Counted from the stretch's first letter, positions 8,727-18,055 are shown. The stretch: 64,000 bases of DNA from Sphingomonas bisphenolicum (GCF_024349785.1 NZ_AP018820.1:1-64000); one strand, 5' to 3'. Numbers and translations: made by a program. The notes: generated by a model not told the origin, from the sequence alone.

Positions 8727-9668
8727 ACATACCTTAGCCGGACCTGCGGCTGCGGCATATTCTTCGCGCAGTCTGGTTACGATCGCTGCCGCCGGTTCGG
8801 CCGCCCGGACGTCGCCGACACCATGACCGGCGCTCCAGACGTCGCGCCATGCGCGTAGCGTCTCCGTTTCCGAAACCACGCTGAATGGTCCCTCCTTCAC
8901 CTCCTTCGATGGCTTGAAGCCGGCTCGCTCGAGACTTGGGCGCAGCATGTTGGCGGGAATGCCGGTGACCTCGGAGGTCGTGGCGATGTCGTCCGCGCCG
9001 CTTTCGATGAGCATGTCGCGATAAGCGTCTGAGGCGAAACTCTCAGTTGCCGCGATGAACGAGGTTCCGAGCAGGCCGAAGTCCGCGCCGATCTGCTCGA
9101 TCGCGCGCAAGTGGCGGCCGCGCGTCAGTCCACCGGCCACGATCAGCGGGCCGACGAAGAATTCCCGCACTTCCGACACGAATGCGAACGGGTTGAGCCA
9201 GCCCGTCTGGCCACCGGCGCCGGCGCAGAGCAGGATCAGGGCGTCTGCACCGCTCTCCGCCGCTCGTCGGGCGTGGCGAACCGAGGCGACATCGGAAAAG
9301 ACCAGGCCGCCATAACCTTTGACGCGTTCTACGACGGGGGCCGGGTTGCCCACGCTCGCGATGATGATCGGCGCTTCGTATCTCGCCGCGATCGACAGGT
9401 CCGCTTCAAGCCTGGGATTGCTGTGGTGGACGATGATGTTGATCGCATAGGGGGCCATCCCTAGCTCGCCCGCCTGCGGCGCCATCTGGGCCATCCAGAT
9501 CTCGAAGATGTCGGAAGAGCGCGCGTTCAGCGCCGGCAGGGATCCGATGATTCCGGCCCGGCAGCACGCCAAGGTCAGTTTCACACTGGAGACGAGGAAC
9601 ATCGGGCCGGCCACCGCCGGCAGCGCCAAGCGGGCTCGCAGTTCGCGGACGAGTGCCGGATTGCCCAT
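8688..9668 (-). CDS. Nitronate monooxygenase-like flavoprotein, 3' end replaced by IS sequence
   Basis: A 326-residue FMN-binding TIM-barrel protein of the nitronate monooxygenase/2-nitropropane dioxygenase family, which also includes FabK-type enoyl reductases. Visible parts are AGPMFLVSSVKL, the LLCAGAGGQTGWLNPFAF loop, GPLIVAGGLTRGRHLRA and GADFGLLGTSFIA, which bind FMN phosphate. The ATG at 9668 gives a typical start; a TTG four codons upstream is possible. The last 12 codons and the stop lie within the right terminal repeat of the IS1380 element, so the native C-terminus is lost. It diverges from the thiolase operon and has a paralogue at 14209-15147. Confidence 0.87.
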   Translation of the reverse strand: MGNPALVRELRARLALPAVAGPMFLVSSVKLTLACCRAGIIGSLPALNARSSDIFEIWMAQMAPQAGELGMAPYAINIIVHHSNPRLEADLSIAARYEAPIIIASVGNPAPVVERVKGYGGLVFSDVASVRHARRAAESGADALILLCAGAGGQTGWLNPFAFVSEVREFFVGPLIVAGGLTRGRHLRAIEQIGADFGLLGTSFIAATESFASDAYRDMLIESGADDIATTSEVTGIPANMLRPSLERAGFKPSKEVKEGPFSVVSETETLRAWRDVWSAGHGVGDVRAAEPAAAIVTRLREEYAAAAGPAKVCQGLVPAEDEMTP

Positions 9669-9709
9669 AGCTTTGGTCAAGGCATTATCTCGATACGTGA
9701 ATTATTGAT

Positions 9710-9723
9710 TTGACTCACGGGTC
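9710..9723 (+). promoter_or_regulatory. Candidate TetR operator between divergent flavoprotein and thiolase genes
   Basis: TTGACTCACGGGTC, one base different from the motif at 6179-6192. It lies between the leftward flavoprotein start (9668) and the rightward thiolase start (9764), so a repressor bound here could control both. It is followed by an AT-rich TCTATATATATTCC stretch. Functional assignment is inference. Confidence 0.5.
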
Positions 9724-9763
9724 TATATATATTCCAATGAGACAAATCAAGGGAGAGAGCAGT

Positions 9764-11005
9764 ATGTCGGGTGAGGTGTTCATCGTTGGCGTAGGGATGA
9801 CACCGTTCGGCCGTTGGCCCGACCGACCGCTGAAATCACTCGTTGCAGAAGCCGTGAGAGCGGCGCTTAAGGACGCCGGCACCGATGTCAGCACGATTGG
9901 CGCAGCCTATTTCGCCAATTCGACGCAGGGTCATCTCGACGGGCAGCACATGATCCGCGGGCAGATCGCGCTGCGGCCGCTGGGGATCGAAGGCATCCCT
10001 GTCATCAATGTCGAGAACGCCTGTGCGGGGGGGAGCACGGCATTCGCGCTTGCGGTGAACCATGTTCGCGCCGGAGGCTGCGACATCGCTCTTGCTGTCG
10101 GCGCCGAGAAAATGATCTCACCCGACCGGGAACGGATGATGTCAGTGTTCGACAGTGGTTGGGAAATCGCCGATTCCGAGGCAAACCGGGCCAAGCTGAC
10201 GGCGCTCGGCGAAGGCATCGAAGCTCCGGAGGGAACGACGTCTCCGAAGCCCTACAGTGTCTTCATGGACGTCTACGCGGCGTTCGCTCGTCAGCATATG
10301 CGCCAGTTCGGATCTACCCAGATGCAGTTCGCGAGCGTGGCCGCGAAGAACCACGGGCATTCCGTTCACAATCCGCTTGCCCAGTTCCGCGATCCTTTCT
10401 CGGTGGCGCAGGTGCTCGCCGCCGCCCCGATCACCTACCCGCTCACTCTTCCCATGTGTTCGCCGATTTCCGATGGCGCCGCTGCGGTGATCGTTGCGTC
10501 CAGGCAAGGGCTGAGGCGCCTGGGTATCGTTGAGGATCGCGGCATTCGCGTGCTGGCATCGGTGATCCAGACAGGAAGCACGCGCGATCCCTTGGCGTCG
10601 GATAAGCATCTCACCGCCCTGGCGGCGCAGCGCGCTTATGGAGAGGCGGGTCTCGGGCCAAATGATGTGAGCGTCGCCGAAGTGCATGATGCGACCGCCG
10701 TCGGCGAGGTTATCCAGACGGAGAATCTCGGCTTCTGCGCATTTGGCGAAGGTGGAGCGCTTGCCGAGCGCGGGGATACGGCGATCGGTGGCAGGATCCC
10801 GGTCAATCCATCGGGAGGTCTCGAATCGAAGGGCCATCCGATCGCTGCGACCGGGCTCGGCCAATTGCACGAGCTCGTTCTTCAACTGCGCGGCCAGGCT
10901 GGCAAGCGACAGGTCGGTGGCGCGCGGGTGGCGCTCGCCGAGAATGGCGGCGGCCTTTTCGGGATCGAGGAGGCGGTCGCCTGCATCACGATACTCGGGC
11001 GATAA
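9764..11005 (+). CDS. Thiolase (SCP2-thiolase-like)
   Basis: A 413-residue thiolase that would cleave a 3-ketoacyl-CoA with CoA. VENACAGGSTAF near residue 86 holds the nucleophilic Cys, MCSPISDGAAAVI follows mid-protein, and GGLESKGHPIAATG near residue 356 holds the catalytic His. These are features of the SCPx or lipid-transfer-type thiolases often found in steroid and branched-acid catabolism. The ATG at 9764 is preceded by GGGAGAGAGC, so the longer open frame from 9710 is not used. It is the first gene of the rightward beta-oxidation operon. Confidence 0.92.
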   Translation: MSGEVFIVGVGMTPFGRWPDRPLKSLVAEAVRAALKDAGTDVSTIGAAYFANSTQGHLDGQHMIRGQIALRPLGIEGIPVINVENACAGGSTAFALAVNHVRAGGCDIALAVGAEKMISPDRERMMSVFDSGWEIADSEANRAKLTALGEGIEAPEGTTSPKPYSVFMDVYAAFARQHMRQFGSTQMQFASVAAKNHGHSVHNPLAQFRDPFSVAQVLAAAPITYPLTLPMCSPISDGAAAVIVASRQGLRRLGIVEDRGIRVLASVIQTGSTRDPLASDKHLTALAAQRAYGEAGLGPNDVSVAEVHDATAVGEVIQTENLGFCAFGEGGALAERGDTAIGGRIPVNPSGGLESKGHPIAATGLGQLHELVLQLRGQAGKRQVGGARVALAENGGGLFGIEEAVACITILGR

Positions 11006-11029
11006 ATCTCAGAAAGAAGGTGAGGGGAT

Positions 11030-11803
11030 ATGAATCCAGCAGATAAAGTCGCGGTCGTCACCGGCGCGGCTTCGGGATTGGGGCTTGCGACCGTGCGAGC
11101 CCTGGCGACCGCCGGCAGCCGGATCGCGGCATTCGACGTCAATCAGGAGCGGCTTGGCGCGCTGAACGAAGAACTCGGGGAAGGCTGCCTCGGCTTGGTC
11201 GTTGACGTCACGGATGAACAGGCGATCTCTGCTGCCTTGAGCAAGGTCGTCGATCGCTTCGGATCGATCGACATTGCCGTCAACTGTGCGGGCGTCGAAG
11301 GAGCCGCAAAGACGGTCTCCAAGGGGAAAGCCTTTCCGCTGGATATTTGGAACAAGGTGATCGGCGTCAACCTCACTGGGAGCTTCAACGTCATTCGTCT
11401 TGCGGCGCTGCACATGGCGAAGAACACGCCAGAGGGCACAGCGGAGGAGCGCGGCGTCATCATCAACACCGCCTCTGGAGCCGCGACCCAAGGGCAGATT
11501 GGCCAAGCCGCGTATAGCGCCAGCAAGGCTGGCCTGATTGGACTCACCCTGCCCGTCGCCCGCGACCTTGCGCCCCTCGGCATCAGGGTTGTGACGATCT
11601 CGCCCGGCGTCTTTGCGACCCCGATGTTGCTCGAGCTTCCCGGGAAGGTGGTAAACTCGCTTGTGGAGAACACGATCCTGTTTCCCAACCGGATGGGCGA
11701 TCCGGCCGAGTTCGGCAGCCTTGTCCGGCAAATCGTGGAAAACGCCTATTTCAACGCGACCACCATCGATCTCGACGGTGGCGCCCGGATGACGGCGCGC
11801 TAG
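11030..11803 (+). CDS. SDR 3-hydroxyacyl-CoA dehydrogenase-like protein
   Basis: A 257-residue short-chain dehydrogenase. It has the nucleotide-binding TGAASGLGLATV at residues 11-22, NCAGVEGAA, and the catalytic AAYSASKAG (Tyr-x3-Lys) near residue 160. It resembles type II 3-hydroxyacyl-CoA dehydrogenases (HSD17B10-like), including the long insert before the catalytic Ser. It would oxidise the 3-hydroxyacyl-CoA for the thiolase 24 bp upstream. It has a GGTGAGGGG ribosome site and a clear operon position. Confidence 0.9.
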   Translation: MNPADKVAVVTGAASGLGLATVRALATAGSRIAAFDVNQERLGALNEELGEGCLGLVVDVTDEQAISAALSKVVDRFGSIDIAVNCAGVEGAAKTVSKGKAFPLDIWNKVIGVNLTGSFNVIRLAALHMAKNTPEGTAEERGVIINTASGAATQGQIGQAAYSASKAGLIGLTLPVARDLAPLGIRVVTISPGVFATPMLLELPGKVVNSLVENTILFPNRMGDPAEFGSLVRQIVENAYFNATTIDLDGGARMTAR

Positions 11804-11822
11804 CGCCGGATCGGAGAACAAA

Positions 11823-13388
11823 ATGCCCCAGCCAAACCATAACGCCGTCGACTTCGGCGCCCAGGCGCTTCTCGCCCTGCGGCGTTTTCCGGACCGTGTG
11901 GCATTCCAGAGCGAGACGAACCGCTTCAGCTATAGCGCGACCCTCGATCTCATCGGTAGATTCCAGGCGGTGCTTGCCGCGCGCGGGCGGAAGAATGGCG
12001 ACATCATCGCGATCCTCACCGATAACAGCTTCGAATCCTGGTGCGTCACAATTGCCGCGCAGGGGCTGGGCTGTGGTGTAACAGCACTGCACCCGAAGAA
12101 TGCGATCGCGGACCACATCTATCAGGTGGCCGATGCGGGCGCGAAATGCCTCATCATCGACGCGCTAGGGCATAGCGAGAGCGCATCCGCCCTGCTTCCG
12201 GCTCTCGATGCCGAAATCGACATCCTCGCTATTGGCGGCGCCGATTTCGGCCCTGACCTCGTCGCGCTTGCAGACGCGGCCGGCAGCACGACGCCGCTCA
12301 GCCGGGCAAGGCCCGATGATATCGCGATGATCCACTATACCGGTGGCACGACCGGACGCGCAAAGGGCGCGGTCCGGCTCCAGGGAACTGCAAGTGCCTT
12401 CGCGCTTTTCGCGCCCTTGAGCGACTATGAGCTGCCTGTCGCGCCGCGCTATCTCGGCGTCGCTCCCAACAGCCATGCGGCTGGCACGTTCCTACTGCCG
12501 CTGCTCTGGCGCGGAGGGACCATCCACCTGATGCGAGGCTTCGATGTCGAGCAGGCGTTGGCCACCATCGAACGCGAGAGGATCAATTTCACGTTCCTAG
12601 TCCCGTCCATGATCTATACGCTGCTCGACCATCCGTCGCTCGACCGACATGATATGTCTTCTTTGGAGACGCTGCTCTACGGTGCCTCCTCGATTACGCC
12701 ACCGAGGCTTCTCGAAGCGATCGAGCGCCTAGGCCCGGTCATGTCGCAGGCTTACGGACAGACCGAATGTCTTCCGCTCAGCGTCCTGCGGCGCGCGGAT
12801 CATAAAGCGGATACACCGCACCTTCTGAGCTCATGCGGGTTTCCTGCGGCGTCCGCGACCGTCGCGTTGCTCGACGAAGACGGCGATCCGATTCCCGCCG
12901 GCGAAACAGGGGAGATTTGCGTGCGCAGCCCGGCAGCGCTCGACAGATATCACAATCTGCCGGACCTCACCGCGGAAACCCTTGCGGGCGGCTGGCTGCA
13001 CACCGGCGATATCGGAACGCAGGACGAGCAGGGTTACCTATTCATCGTCGACCGCAAGAAGGACATGATCATCTCCGGCGGCTTCAATATCTACAGCCGC
13101 GATGTCGAAGATGCGCTGACGAGCCACGAGCAGGTCGATGTCTGCGCGGTGATTGGAACGCCGCATCCAAAATGGGGTGAGGCGGTCACCGCCTATATCA
13201 TCCGCAAGCCTGGGGCGGACGTCTCGTCGGAAGCGCTCGTAGCCCATGTGAAGAGCAGAAAGGGGTCGCTCTACGCGCCCAAGCGGGTCGAGTTCGTCGA
13301 CGCTCTCCCACTGACGGCGGTCGGCAAGATCGACAAGAAAGCCCTGCGCGACCTGGCGGGACGAGCCTCGGCGCCGGAAAAACGATGA
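11823..13388 (+). CDS. Acyl-CoA synthetase (AMP-forming)
   Basis: A 521-residue ANL-superfamily ligase that activates a carboxylic acid to its CoA thioester through an acyl-AMP. It has the P-loop-like YTGGTTGRAKGAV near residue 172, YGQTECLP (motif A5), GGWLHTGDIG and the A8 hinge VDRKKDMIISGGFNIY. LTAVGKIDKKAL near residue 500 contains the catalytic Lys. It starts 20 bp after the SDR gene. This is the entry step that would feed the two acyl-CoA dehydrogenases downstream. The acid is unknown. Confidence 0.92.
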   Translation: MPQPNHNAVDFGAQALLALRRFPDRVAFQSETNRFSYSATLDLIGRFQAVLAARGRKNGDIIAILTDNSFESWCVTIAAQGLGCGVTALHPKNAIADHIYQVADAGAKCLIIDALGHSESASALLPALDAEIDILAIGGADFGPDLVALADAAGSTTPLSRARPDDIAMIHYTGGTTGRAKGAVRLQGTASAFALFAPLSDYELPVAPRYLGVAPNSHAAGTFLLPLLWRGGTIHLMRGFDVEQALATIERERINFTFLVPSMIYTLLDHPSLDRHDMSSLETLLYGASSITPPRLLEAIERLGPVMSQAYGQTECLPLSVLRRADHKADTPHLLSSCGFPAASATVALLDEDGDPIPAGETGEICVRSPAALDRYHNLPDLTAETLAGGWLHTGDIGTQDEQGYLFIVDRKKDMIISGGFNIYSRDVEDALTSHEQVDVCAVIGTPHPKWGEAVTAYIIRKPGADVSSEALVAHVKSRKGSLYAPKRVEFVDALPLTAVGKIDKKALRDLAGRASAPEKR

Positions 13389-13509
13389 TCGGCGGGTTGC
13401 TCTGCATTGAGACGCGTCGCGCCGGTGGGAAACAAACGTCCCGCCAGCCGGTGAGCCTGGCCGTCACCTATCCGCCGAAGTCCAACTATCCGAATGATGG
13501 AGCACGTAC

Positions 13510-14204
13510 ATGAAAGTCGTCGCCGACCGCCCGGCCGAGGGCGTTCGCCGAATTGCCTTGAACAGGCCTGAAAGCCTCAACGCGTTCGATGATGAAACCC
13601 GAGGCCGCCTCCACGAGGAACTCGAGCAGGCGCTCGCAGACAGCGATGTAAGAGCGATCCTGTTGACCGGCACCGGTCCGAACTTCTCGGCCGGTGGTGA
13701 CATACGATATATGCGGGATCTGGATCGCCAGCCGTTCACGGCCTTCCATGCTCGGCTTCTCGATCTCTGCCGCGTTATCGGCACGGCCGAGAAGCCGATC
13801 GTCGGGGCGGTCTGCGGTTCATGTGCGGGCGACGCGCTCGGCATAGTCCTCGCTTGCTATCAGCTTGTTGCCTCCGCATCCACGCGTTTCCTGATTCCAT
13901 TTCATGCGGATCGGGCTCACGCCCGATATGGCGCTGCCGTTCTGGCTGGCACGTCGGGTCGGCCCGCATGCGGCACGCAGGATCATTTTGCAGGACCAGC
14001 CGGTTGCGTCCGACCGGGCGCTCAAGCTGGAACTCTGCGATCAGGTCGTGGAAGGTGGCGAGCGGGAGTGCGAGCGAAGAGTATCTTGAAGCGGAACACG
14101 CCGCAGCGGGAGTCTGTCTCGGCAGCCCGGAATTCCACGAAGGCGTCGCTGCCTTCTTCGAGAAATGCTCGCCTGTCTGGCCGCTACCTACCGCCGGAGT
14201 ATAA
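13510..14204 (+). pseudogene. Enoyl-CoA hydratase, broken by two frame changes
   Basis: Reads as a crotonase family protein in three successive frames. Frame 1 gives the N-terminal part up to FLIPF near 13896, including FSAGGDIRYMR and AVCGSCAGDALG. The match continues one base over as MRIGLTPDMALPFW to about 14070. It then resumes in the third frame as SEEYLEAEHAAAGVCLGSPE and ends at 14204. About 30-40 residues normally found before that last segment are missing, with GCGAGCG present on both sides of the junction. An apparent 545-codon frame through this gene into the next one is therefore an artefact. The intact hydratase at 2122-2913 may supply the activity. Confidence 0.83.
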
Positions 14205-14208
14205 TCTG

Positions 14209-15147
14209 ATGCTACCAGCTTCCTTCGCGGGACGTCTGCGCGTTCCGGCACTCACATCCCCTATGTTTCTCGTATCCGGGCCAGACCTGGTGATAGCCGC
14301 CTGCCGGTCCGGGCTGCTGGGAACATTTCCCTCGGTCAACCAGCGTACGCCGGAGGGTTACGAAGAATGGCTCGTCGGCATCCGGAGCCAGCTAACCGGC
14401 GCGGATGCGCCGTTCGGGGTTCAGTTCAGCGTTCATGCCACCAACGAACGCCTGGCGGCGGATCTGGAGATCACGATCCGACATCAGGTCCCGGTGGTCA
14501 TAACCACATTGTCGATCAGCCGTGAGGTGACGGATGCCATCCATTCTTATGGCGGGCTGGTGTTCCACGATGCGACGAACATGCGGCACGCCCGCAAGGC
14601 ACTCGATGCCAATGTCGATGGCATCATCGCGGTTTGCGCGGGTGCGGGCGGTCATGCCGGCACGCTCAGTCCGTTCGCTTTCGTTGCCGAACTGCGACCG
14701 GAGTTGCGTGGAAAGACCCTGATCCTCGCCGGCGCAGTCGGCAATGGCCGGAGTGTGGCGGCTGCGGTCGCGGCCGGAGCAGATATGGTGTCGATGGGTA
14801 CGGCGTTCATTCCGACCATCGAGAGCATGGCCGCGCAGGATATGAAGGAGATGATCGTCGCTTCCTCGGCCAGCGACATCATTTACACTGATCGGGTTTC
14901 GGGGTTGCATGCCAACTTCCTCGGTCAAACAATTCCCGCCAACCTCGCGAGGCCGGAAGGCGAGTTCAACGTAACTGAAGAGATCAGCCCGAAGCGGTGG
15001 CGGGATGTCTGGACCGCTGGGCACGGCGTCGGACCAATCGACGGCATCCGTTCCGTTCAGCATCTGGCGGAGAAAATCGAGCGGGAATATCGCGAGGCTG
15101 TCGATTGCCTCACCAGCGCCGATCAAGCGGTCGAGGTGAACGCATGA
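14209..15147 (+). CDS. Nitronate monooxygenase-like flavoprotein, second copy
   Basis: A 312-residue FMN-dependent TIM-barrel protein paralogous to the one at 8688-9668. Shared landmarks are TSPMFLVSGPDLVIAACRSG, AVCAGAGGHAGTLSPFAF, the phosphate-binding LILAGAVGNGRSVAA and ADMVSMGTAFIPTIES, and the late RWRDVWTAGHGVG. Its ATG lies four bases after the stop of the broken hydratase. The stop overlaps the next start as ATGA, so it is translationally coupled to the acyl-CoA dehydrogenase. In this context it may act on an acyl-CoA, as FabK-type relatives do, rather than on nitroalkanes. That is inference. Confidence 0.9.
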   Translation: MLPASFAGRLRVPALTSPMFLVSGPDLVIAACRSGLLGTFPSVNQRTPEGYEEWLVGIRSQLTGADAPFGVQFSVHATNERLAADLEITIRHQVPVVITTLSISREVTDAIHSYGGLVFHDATNMRHARKALDANVDGIIAVCAGAGGHAGTLSPFAFVAELRPELRGKTLILAGAVGNGRSVAAAVAAGADMVSMGTAFIPTIESMAAQDMKEMIVASSASDIIYTDRVSGLHANFLGQTIPANLARPEGEFNVTEEISPKRWRDVWTAGHGVGPIDGIRSVQHLAEKIEREYREAVDCLTSADQAVEVNA

Positions 15148-16298
15148 CGAACTCTCTCTTCGGCTATGACGACGACGAAGGTCTCGCCATCGACACGCTG
15201 CGGCGGTTTCTTGACGACAAGCTTGAACCCGAGATCCGGGCGCATGGTGATGGACATTTCAGCAAGACCCAGCTCACCGGCTGGATCAGCCAGTTGACCG
15301 ACTTCGGTCTGATCAACGCGCCGCTTCCCGAGGAGGCGGGCGGTCTCGGGCAGAGCTGGCGGCTCCATCTGCGCCTGTTCGAGGAGGTCGCCTATTCCTC
15401 GATTGACCTCGCAATTCCGCTGCTCATGAACGTCGTCTGCGCATCGATCATCCACACCCTCGCCCCCGACCATCTGCGTGAACGATATCTTGCGGGGCTC
15501 CTCCGTGGCAAATTCATGGCGTCTATGGGGATATCCGAGCCGAATGTCGGGTCTGATGTATCCGGCGTCCGGACGCGGGCCGTGCGAGACGGCGACCATT
15601 GGGTAATTTCCGGTGAGAAAACGTGGATCTCCAACGGCGCGCATTCCGACTTCCTGATCTGCACGTGCAGCACGGGAGACGGCGAACTCACCCACATTCT
15701 GCTCGAGCGCCACGAACATCCCTATGAGGTGCGGGCCATTGAGAAGATGGCGCTGAACGGACAGTCGACAGCGCAGATATTCCTCGATGACGTGCGCGTG
15801 CCTGTCGCCAATACTATCGGGCAAATCGGGGACGGGTTGCGGAACACGCTCGCCGTATTCGAGCGCGCGCGTATTCACGTCGCCGCACTTGGCTATGGCC
15901 TGGCACGCCGAGCCAGGGATGAGGCAATTCGCTATGCCCGCGACCGTACCCAGCATGGCAAGCCCATCGCCGCGCACCAGCTCATCGCTGACAAAATCGC
16001 GACCATGGCCATGCAGATAGATGCCGCACGCCTGCTCGGCCTGCGCGCCGCATCGATGATCGATGAAGGCAAGCGCTGTGATGCTGAGTGCGCCATGGCA
16101 AAGTGGTACGGAACGGAGATCGCTGTCGACGCGACAAGGCAGGCGGTGCAGATTCATGGTGGGAACGGTGTGACCCGGGAATTCATTGTCGAGCGACTGG
16201 CCAGGGAAGCGATAGTCCTGCCGATCCCGGATGGGACAACCGAGATACAGAAGCTGATCGTTTCACGGTCTCTGACCGGCATTTCGGCTTTCAAATAA
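15144..16298 (+). CDS. Acyl-CoA dehydrogenase
   Basis: A 384-residue FAD-dependent acyl-CoA dehydrogenase that introduces the 2,3 double bond of beta-oxidation. It has MGISEPNVGSDVSGVRTRA and WVISGEKTWISNGAHSDF in the beta domain, YARDRTQHGKPI, IHGGNGVTREF and the C-terminal PDGTTEIQKLIVSR, which carries the usual catalytic or FAD-contact region. The ATG at 15144 overlaps the upstream stop by four bases (ATGA). A longer in-frame extension upstream reads through the flavoprotein gene in another frame and is rejected. Confidence 0.93.
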   Translation: MTNSLFGYDDDEGLAIDTLRRFLDDKLEPEIRAHGDGHFSKTQLTGWISQLTDFGLINAPLPEEAGGLGQSWRLHLRLFEEVAYSSIDLAIPLLMNVVCASIIHTLAPDHLRERYLAGLLRGKFMASMGISEPNVGSDVSGVRTRAVRDGDHWVISGEKTWISNGAHSDFLICTCSTGDGELTHILLERHEHPYEVRAIEKMALNGQSTAQIFLDDVRVPVANTIGQIGDGLRNTLAVFERARIHVAALGYGLARRARDEAIRYARDRTQHGKPIAAHQLIADKIATMAMQIDAARLLGLRAASMIDEGKRCDAECAMAKWYGTEIAVDATRQAVQIHGGNGVTREFIVERLAREAIVLPIPDGTTEIQKLIVSRSLTGISAFK

Positions 16299-16318
16299 GA
16301 TACATTTTGGGAGGCGGC

Positions 16319-18055
16319 ATGGACGCGTACGTAGCACCGGTCGAGGATTATCGTTTTCTGCTCAGCCAAGTATTGGGCTTCGATCTCGAGATGGCGGAAC
16401 TCGGCTCCGATCTCGACACGGAACTGGCGGTAAGCATCCTGGACGAAGCTGGGAAACTCTGCACGGAGGTGCTCCACCCGATCAATCAGAGCGGCGACGA
16501 AGAAGGTAGCCGGATTGTCGATGGGGAAGTGAGGACCCCTGCGGGGTTCTCGAACGCCTATGCGACATTCCGCGATGCAGGATGGCCGTCGCTGAGCGCT
16601 GATACAGCTCACGGCGGCCAAGGGCTGCCATTCGTTCTGCAGCTATGGTTGGACGAAATGCTGTCCGCATCCAACTTATCATTCGGGTTGTTTCCAGCGC
16701 TGACAAGGGGTGCGGCGGAAGCGATCGCGGCCCATGCGACCGACGCGGTGAAGTCGACTTACCTTTCAAGAATGGTAAGCGGCGAATGGACCGGTGTGAT
16801 GGCGCTGACCGAAAGCAGTGCGGGAAGCGATCTCTCGCTGATCAAGACCAAGGCCTCTCCACAGGCCGACGGAAGTCACACCATTACTGGGCAGAAAATC
16901 TTCATATCGTCCGGCGATCACGACTTCGGGGGGAACATCATTCACCTCGTCCTTGCACGCCTGCCCGATGCGCCTGCGGGAGTGAGCGGAATCAGCTTGT
17001 TCCTTGTGCCAAAGTTTCTGCCTGACGCCGCAGGCGCATGTGCTCGGCGCAACACGATGGCGGTAGGCTCGCTGGAGCATAAAATGGGCATACACGCCCA
17101 GCCAACTTGCGTCATGAATTACGACGAGGCGATCGGATGGCTCGTCGGCGAACCAAATCGTGGGCTGGCGGCGATGTTCACCATGATGAACGCCGAAAGA
17201 CTGATGGTCGGTATGCAAGGTCTGGGTGTAGCCGCATCGGCGTATCAACAGGCTGCCGTCTATGCAAAGGGGCGTAGCCAGGGGCGCGGTGCGAGCGCCG
17301 CAAGCGGGACGGTGGCAATCGTCGAGCACGTCGATGTTCGGCGAATGCTGCTCGATGTGCGCAGCTTCGTCGAGGGTGGACGTGCCCTCGCTGGATGGGT
17401 CGCCCTGCAGGTGGATCGCGCCCGCAAGCATCCTGATCCGGATGAACGTACTCGCGCCGATGGCTTCGTCGCGCTCCTCACGCCGGTGATCAAGGCTGCT
17501 TTCACCGACATGGGTTTCGAGAGCGCGGTTCAAGCCCAACAGGTATTCGGTGGACACGGGTATATCCGGGAGTGGGGCATGGAACAGCTCGTCCGAGACG
17601 CGAGGATCGCCCAGATATACGAGGGCACGAATGGCATTCAGGCGCTCGACTTGGTTGGTCGCAAGCTCTCAATGGCTGGCGGTACGGTTGTCGATGCTTA
17701 CTTCGCACTCATAGAAGGCGATCTAGACCGGGCGGCGGACGGATCGATCGCCAAAAATGTTGTCACGGCGCTTGAGACGCTACGGGGCATCACGGTCTTA
17801 TTGAAAGGGGCCGATCCACAGACGTTAGGCGCTGCGGCTGTCGATTATCTTCGTATGTTTGCGTTGGTCAGCCTCGGATGGATGTGGCTGCGAATGGAGT
17901 GCGCTGCTGAGCAAGGCTCGACGCCACTAGACAGAGCGAAAATAGATATTGCGCGTTATTTCGCTACCCGAGTGCTGCCAAGGGTGAGCGGAATGGCCGC
18001 AACCCTTTCGAGTGGTCCGGAGCCGATCATGGCATTGCCGGTGGACGCTTTCTAA
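16319..18055 (+). CDS. Acyl-CoA dehydrogenase, long type (DmdC/FadE-like)
   Basis: A 578-residue acyl-CoA dehydrogenase of the long form with an extra C-terminal helical domain, as in methylthiopropanoyl-CoA dehydrogenase (DmdC). It has MALTESSAGSDLSLIKTKA, TITGQKIFISSGDHD, QQVFGGHGYIREWGME and IYEGTNGIQALDLVG, the last holding the catalytic Glu region. The start at 16319 follows GGGAGGCGGC directly. It is the last gene of the beta-oxidation operon. Two different acyl-CoA dehydrogenases in one operon suggest two successive or alternative CoA-ester substrates. Confidence 0.92.
   Translation: MDAYVAPVEDYRFLLSQVLGFDLEMAELGSDLDTELAVSILDEAGKLCTEVLHPINQSGDEEGSRIVDGEVRTPAGFSNAYATFRDAGWPSLSADTAHGGQGLPFVLQLWLDEMLSASNLSFGLFPALTRGAAEAIAAHATDAVKSTYLSRMVSGEWTGVMALTESSAGSDLSLIKTKASPQADGSHTITGQKIFISSGDHDFGGNIIHLVLARLPDAPAGVSGISLFLVPKFLPDAAGACARRNTMAVGSLEHKMGIHAQPTCVMNYDEAIGWLVGEPNRGLAAMFTMMNAERLMVGMQGLGVAASAYQQAAVYAKGRSQGRGASAASGTVAIVEHVDVRRMLLDVRSFVEGGRALAGWVALQVDRARKHPDPDERTRADGFVALLTPVIKAAFTDMGFESAVQAQQVFGGHGYIREWGMEQLVRDARIAQIYEGTNGIQALDLVGRKLSMAGGTVVDAYFALIEGDLDRAADGSIAKNVVTALETLRGITVLLKGADPQTLGAAAVDYLRMFALVSLGWMWLRMECAAEQGSTPLDRAKIDIARYFATRVLPRVSGMAATLSSGPEPIMALPVDAF

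Noticed and set aside
13510..15147. A single 545-codon hydratase-flavoprotein fusion
   Set aside because: The hydratase match leaves this frame near 13896 and ends at 14204 in another frame. The flavoprotein has its own ATG at 14209.
14997..16298. Longer start for the first acyl-CoA dehydrogenase
   Set aside because: The extra 49 codons overlap the flavoprotein gene in another frame and lack homology. The ATGA overlap at 15144 fits operon structure.
16088..18055. Longer start for the second acyl-CoA dehydrogenase
   Set aside because: Upstream codons lie in the preceding gene. The ATG at 16319 has GGGAGGCGGC directly before it.
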